NCBI GenBank assembly: GCA_044344495.1
Contig: JBIJCW010000128.1
Location: forward strand, 1 to 6,652
Source: CAZDUS01 sp044344495
GTDB taxonomy: Bacteria > Verrucomicrobiota > Kiritimatiellia > CAIKKV01 > CAITUY01
Length of the DNA: 6,652 nt
Reading direction: 5' to 3'
How positions within the stretch are numbered: position 1 is the first letter of the stretch; every line of letters starts with the position of its first letter. The notes under the pieces were generated by a model that worked only from the letters and a program-made list of their open reading frames with translations, was not told where the DNA came from and did no database searches. The position numbers and the translations under genes were made by a program. This document shows, in pieces, positions 4,971-6,652 of this stretch.

Positions 4971-6014
4971 CTATACACACAATCCCGTCGGATTGACAAC
5001 GCTGTCCACCCCGTGCCTCACCAACCCCGCGGCCACCCCGCATCCCGCCGCCAACTGATCCACGAACATCAGGGGCACACTCCGCAACGCCATTCCCCAT
5101 GAAATCGACCGCCCCATGTACCCCAGAAATCCCGCATTGAGCGCCATCCACACGCCCATCAACCCCGCCGCCCACCATAACGCCCATCCCCACCACATCC
5201 CGGCCATCAGGAACCCCATCGCCAACCCGGCCACCAACAAACTGACCGCAAAGGTCCGCGATACGTTCGCCCCGCCCTCCCGCACCGTCATGCCGTCTGC
5301 CCCATCCATCCTTAGCGCCATCCGGGTATAACCATAGCAACGCCAGAAATCGTTCCGTAATAGTTGCACCAGATCAAATCGTTTCCAATGGATCACCTCA
5401 ACAGCCTTGTCCACCCGGATCGTCACCCCGGCCCGCGTCAACCGCCGCCCGATCTCAAACTCACCGCCCCCCGTATGATTCTGACTTCCCGGGTCGAAAC
5501 CACCCACCGCCGCCCAGTCGCGCTTCCGCATGGCACCCACCGCCGTAAAAAACCACTGCACCTGATCGGGGCTCTCCAGATAACTGTGCCGGATCCATGC
5601 GTTCTTGTAGATCGAACAAAGATTCCGGTGCGGGTGCCGCAGCGAATACACACCAAACACCGCCACCGCCCCTCCCTCCCGCACCTGCCGCACCAGCCTC
5701 CCTAACGTATCAGAGGCAAACTCCACGTCCGCATCCAGATAGACCAACACCACGCCTCTGGCCCGCTGCGCCCCAAGGTTTCGGCAGTAATAGGGCCCGC
5801 GCCGCGGCTCACTATGCACCACAACCACCCCAGCCTGACGGCCCAGAACCTCCGGCGTTATATCGGTCGACGCGTCGTCCACCACAATCAACTCATAATC
5901 CCGGAATTCACTGCGCCGCAACGCCGCCAGGCAGCGCTCCAGATGCGCTCCCGGATTGTAAACCGGCAGAATCACCGAAACGAATGGCGCCGGCGCCTCA
6001 GCGTTCACCGTCAC
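4971..6014 (-). CDS. Family 2 (GT-A) glycosyltransferase with C-terminal membrane segments
   Basis: This enzyme transfers a sugar from a nucleotide donor to a lipid or glycan acceptor at the inner face of the membrane; donor and acceptor cannot be read from the sequence. Counting from the GTG at 6014, the GT-A fold begins VSVILPVYNPG (12-22), with the nucleotide-binding ELIVVDDASTD (41-51), the metal-binding DAD (94-96 in VYLDADVEF), GGFD (171-174) and GGGEFEIGRRL (182-192), where the catalytic base is expected. Three hydrophobic Trp/Gly-rich segments at about 255-273, 276-297 and 308-332 anchor it in the membrane. An ATG at 6062 is in frame but has no ribosome binding site; the GTG at 6014 has AGGA 8 nt upstream. 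With the GTG the gene overlaps the preceding gene by 17 bp, the usual pattern for coupled genes. It is the middle gene of the glycosyltransferase cluster. Confidence 0.9.
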   Translation of the reverse strand: MTVNAEAPAPFVSVILPVYNPGAHLERCLAALRRSEFRDYELIVVDDASTDITPEVLGRQAGVVVVHSEPRRGPYYCRNLGAQRARGVVLVYLDADVEFASDTLGRLVRQVREGGAVAVFGVYSLRHPHRNLCSIYKNAWIRHSYLESPDQVQWFFTAVGAMRKRDWAAVGGFDPGSQNHTGGGEFEIGRRLTRAGVTIRVDKAVEVIHWKRFDLVQLLRNDFWRCYGYTRMALRMDGADGMTVREGGANVSRTFAVSLLVAGLAMGFLMAGMWWGWALWWAAGLMGVWMALNAGFLGYMGRSISWGMALRSVPLMFVDQLAAGCGVAAGLVRHGVDSVVNPTGLCV

Positions 6015-6652
6015 CCCCCGTTTCCTGAACCACTCCTCGTCCGCCGTCCCGCCTGAGTTCATAAAGAATCAGCGTCGGATTATGCACGAGATAAGTGGAG
6101 TAAGCAGGCTCCACCCGGTGTTGCACCATTTCAGACCGAGCCAACTCCGCATAGTATTCCGCCAGCAACGGCGAATCCTCCGGCCAACGAATATAACGCT
6201 CATAGATCAGACTGCTGACCAGCACATGCGTAATCTTGCGCCTGTCGACCCTCAGAAGTTCCTCCGGACTCCGCGGCGAGAGCATCGCCCTGAACGGCAG
6301 GCCGGACAAGGGCGGGTAATACCCCGACCTCACCCATTGGGGAACAAACACCACCGCCGTGGGAGACAGGTTCTCCCGCATCCACTCCCGCATGGTCTCA
6401 CGCGTGTCCGGCACCATGCCCGCCAACCAGCGACTCGTCTTGTAAGCAGGATAGACCGACACCATCCCGACCAACATCACCATCACCACGACCCTCATCC
6501 TCCGCCCGCACCCCGCCAGTTTCCCGTCCAGCCACTCCAGCACGGTAAAAACCCCCAACACATACAAGGGCAACACCGGCAACACATACCGCCCCGCCCC
6601 TTCCGGAATCTTGTAGGCCGATTCCATCGCCACATAGTACGGCGCCAGAAAA
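5998..6652 (-). CDS. C-terminal part of a GT-C type membrane glycosyltransferase (5' partial)
   Basis: The frame is open through the right edge of the window (first visible residues FLAPYYVAMESAYKIPEGAG), so the GTG at 6633 is not the true start and 217 residues are visible. A membrane segment, RYVLPVLPLYVLGVFTVLEW (about 21-40), is followed by a short basic loop and a second segment (about 53-68). A soluble C-terminal domain of about 140 residues follows, beginning DTRETMREWMRENL. The R(Y/F)xLPxLP motif in the last membrane region and a hydrophilic tail are typical of the PMT/ArnT-like group, which uses polyprenyl-phosphate sugars in the periplasm. The catalytic N-terminal loop is outside the window, so the exact group is uncertain; an O-antigen-ligase-like or other polytopic transferase is possible. 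It overlaps the GT2 gene and is probably cotranscribed with it. Confidence 0.7.
   Translation of the reverse strand, partial: FLAPYYVAMESAYKIPEGAGRYVLPVLPLYVLGVFTVLEWLDGKLAGCGRRMRVVVMVMLVGMVSVYPAYKTSRWLAGMVPDTRETMREWMRENLSPTAVVFVPQWVRSGYYPPLSGLPFRAMLSPRSPEELLRVDRRKITHVLVSSLIYERYIRWPEDSPLLAEYYAELARSEMVQHRVEPAYSTYLVHNPTLILYELRRDGGRGVVQETGGDGER
6023..6026 (-). promoter_or_regulatory. Ribosome binding site supporting the GTG start of the GT2 gene
   Basis: AGGA on the minus strand, 8 nt before the GTG at 6014 and inside the end of the upstream gene. The alternative ATG at 6062 has no comparable site. Confidence 0.5.

Noticed and set aside
5597..6028. Proline-rich open frame on the plus strand
   Set aside because: It is the complement of the GT2 gene. 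Its Pro, His and Arg richness comes from the C-rich strand.
6015..6062. ATG at 6062 as start of the GT2 gene
   Set aside because: It has no ribosome binding site, gives a 65-bp overlap with the upstream gene and adds a polar tail before the GT-A fold. It remains possible.

Overview
The window looks like a piece of chromosome from an uncultured member of the PVC superphylum (Planctomycetota-Verrucomicrobiota-Chlamydiota; a Kiritimatiellota, Lentisphaerota or Verrucomicrobiota lineage fits best). The main evidence is a 50-codon gene at 2430-2582 (minus strand). Its product closely resembles the small, very basic 'PVC signature protein' family. The GC content is moderately high, and the + strand carries more C than G in the stretches I counted on both gene orientations.

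Layout, left to right. (1) 1-579, plus: the 3' part of a gene for a response-regulator receiver domain that ends in a membrane anchor instead of an output domain. (2) 705-1541, minus: an exported protein with two bacterial SH3 domains and an unrecognised C-terminal domain. (3) 1563-1702: an island of degenerate 7-bp repeats in two opposed halves. It runs into the 3' end of the next gene. (4) 1625-2464, minus: an RsuA/RluB-type rRNA pseudouridine synthase. It overlaps the small basic protein gene (2430-2582) by 35 bp, and both follow a near-consensus sigma-70 promoter (2625-2652). (5) 2681-2736: a second island of the same 7-bp repeats, between divergent promoters. (6) 2775-3638, plus: an exported miniature secretin-like protein, probably made from a leaderless mRNA. 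(7) 3800-4312, plus: a host-attachment / baeRF-family protein. (8) 4317-6652, minus: a three-gene cluster. It runs from a GT-C type membrane glycosyltransferase (cut by the window edge) to a GT2 glycosyltransferase and then a site-2-type M50 metalloprotease.

The genes form small independent units. The small basic protein and the pseudouridine synthase make a ribosome-related pair. The two glycosyltransferases plausibly belong to a surface polysaccharide or glycan locus that continues to the right. The SH3 protein and the mini-secretin are both envelope proteins but are not linked in transcription.

No complete new defence or mobile system is visible. The points most worth a second look are the unannotated PVC signature gene overlapping the pseudouridine synthase (with a hairpin around its stop codon), the receiver-plus-membrane-anchor protein, the mini-secretin with a predicted leaderless promoter, and the 7-bp repeat islands, one of which now encodes part of a protein.
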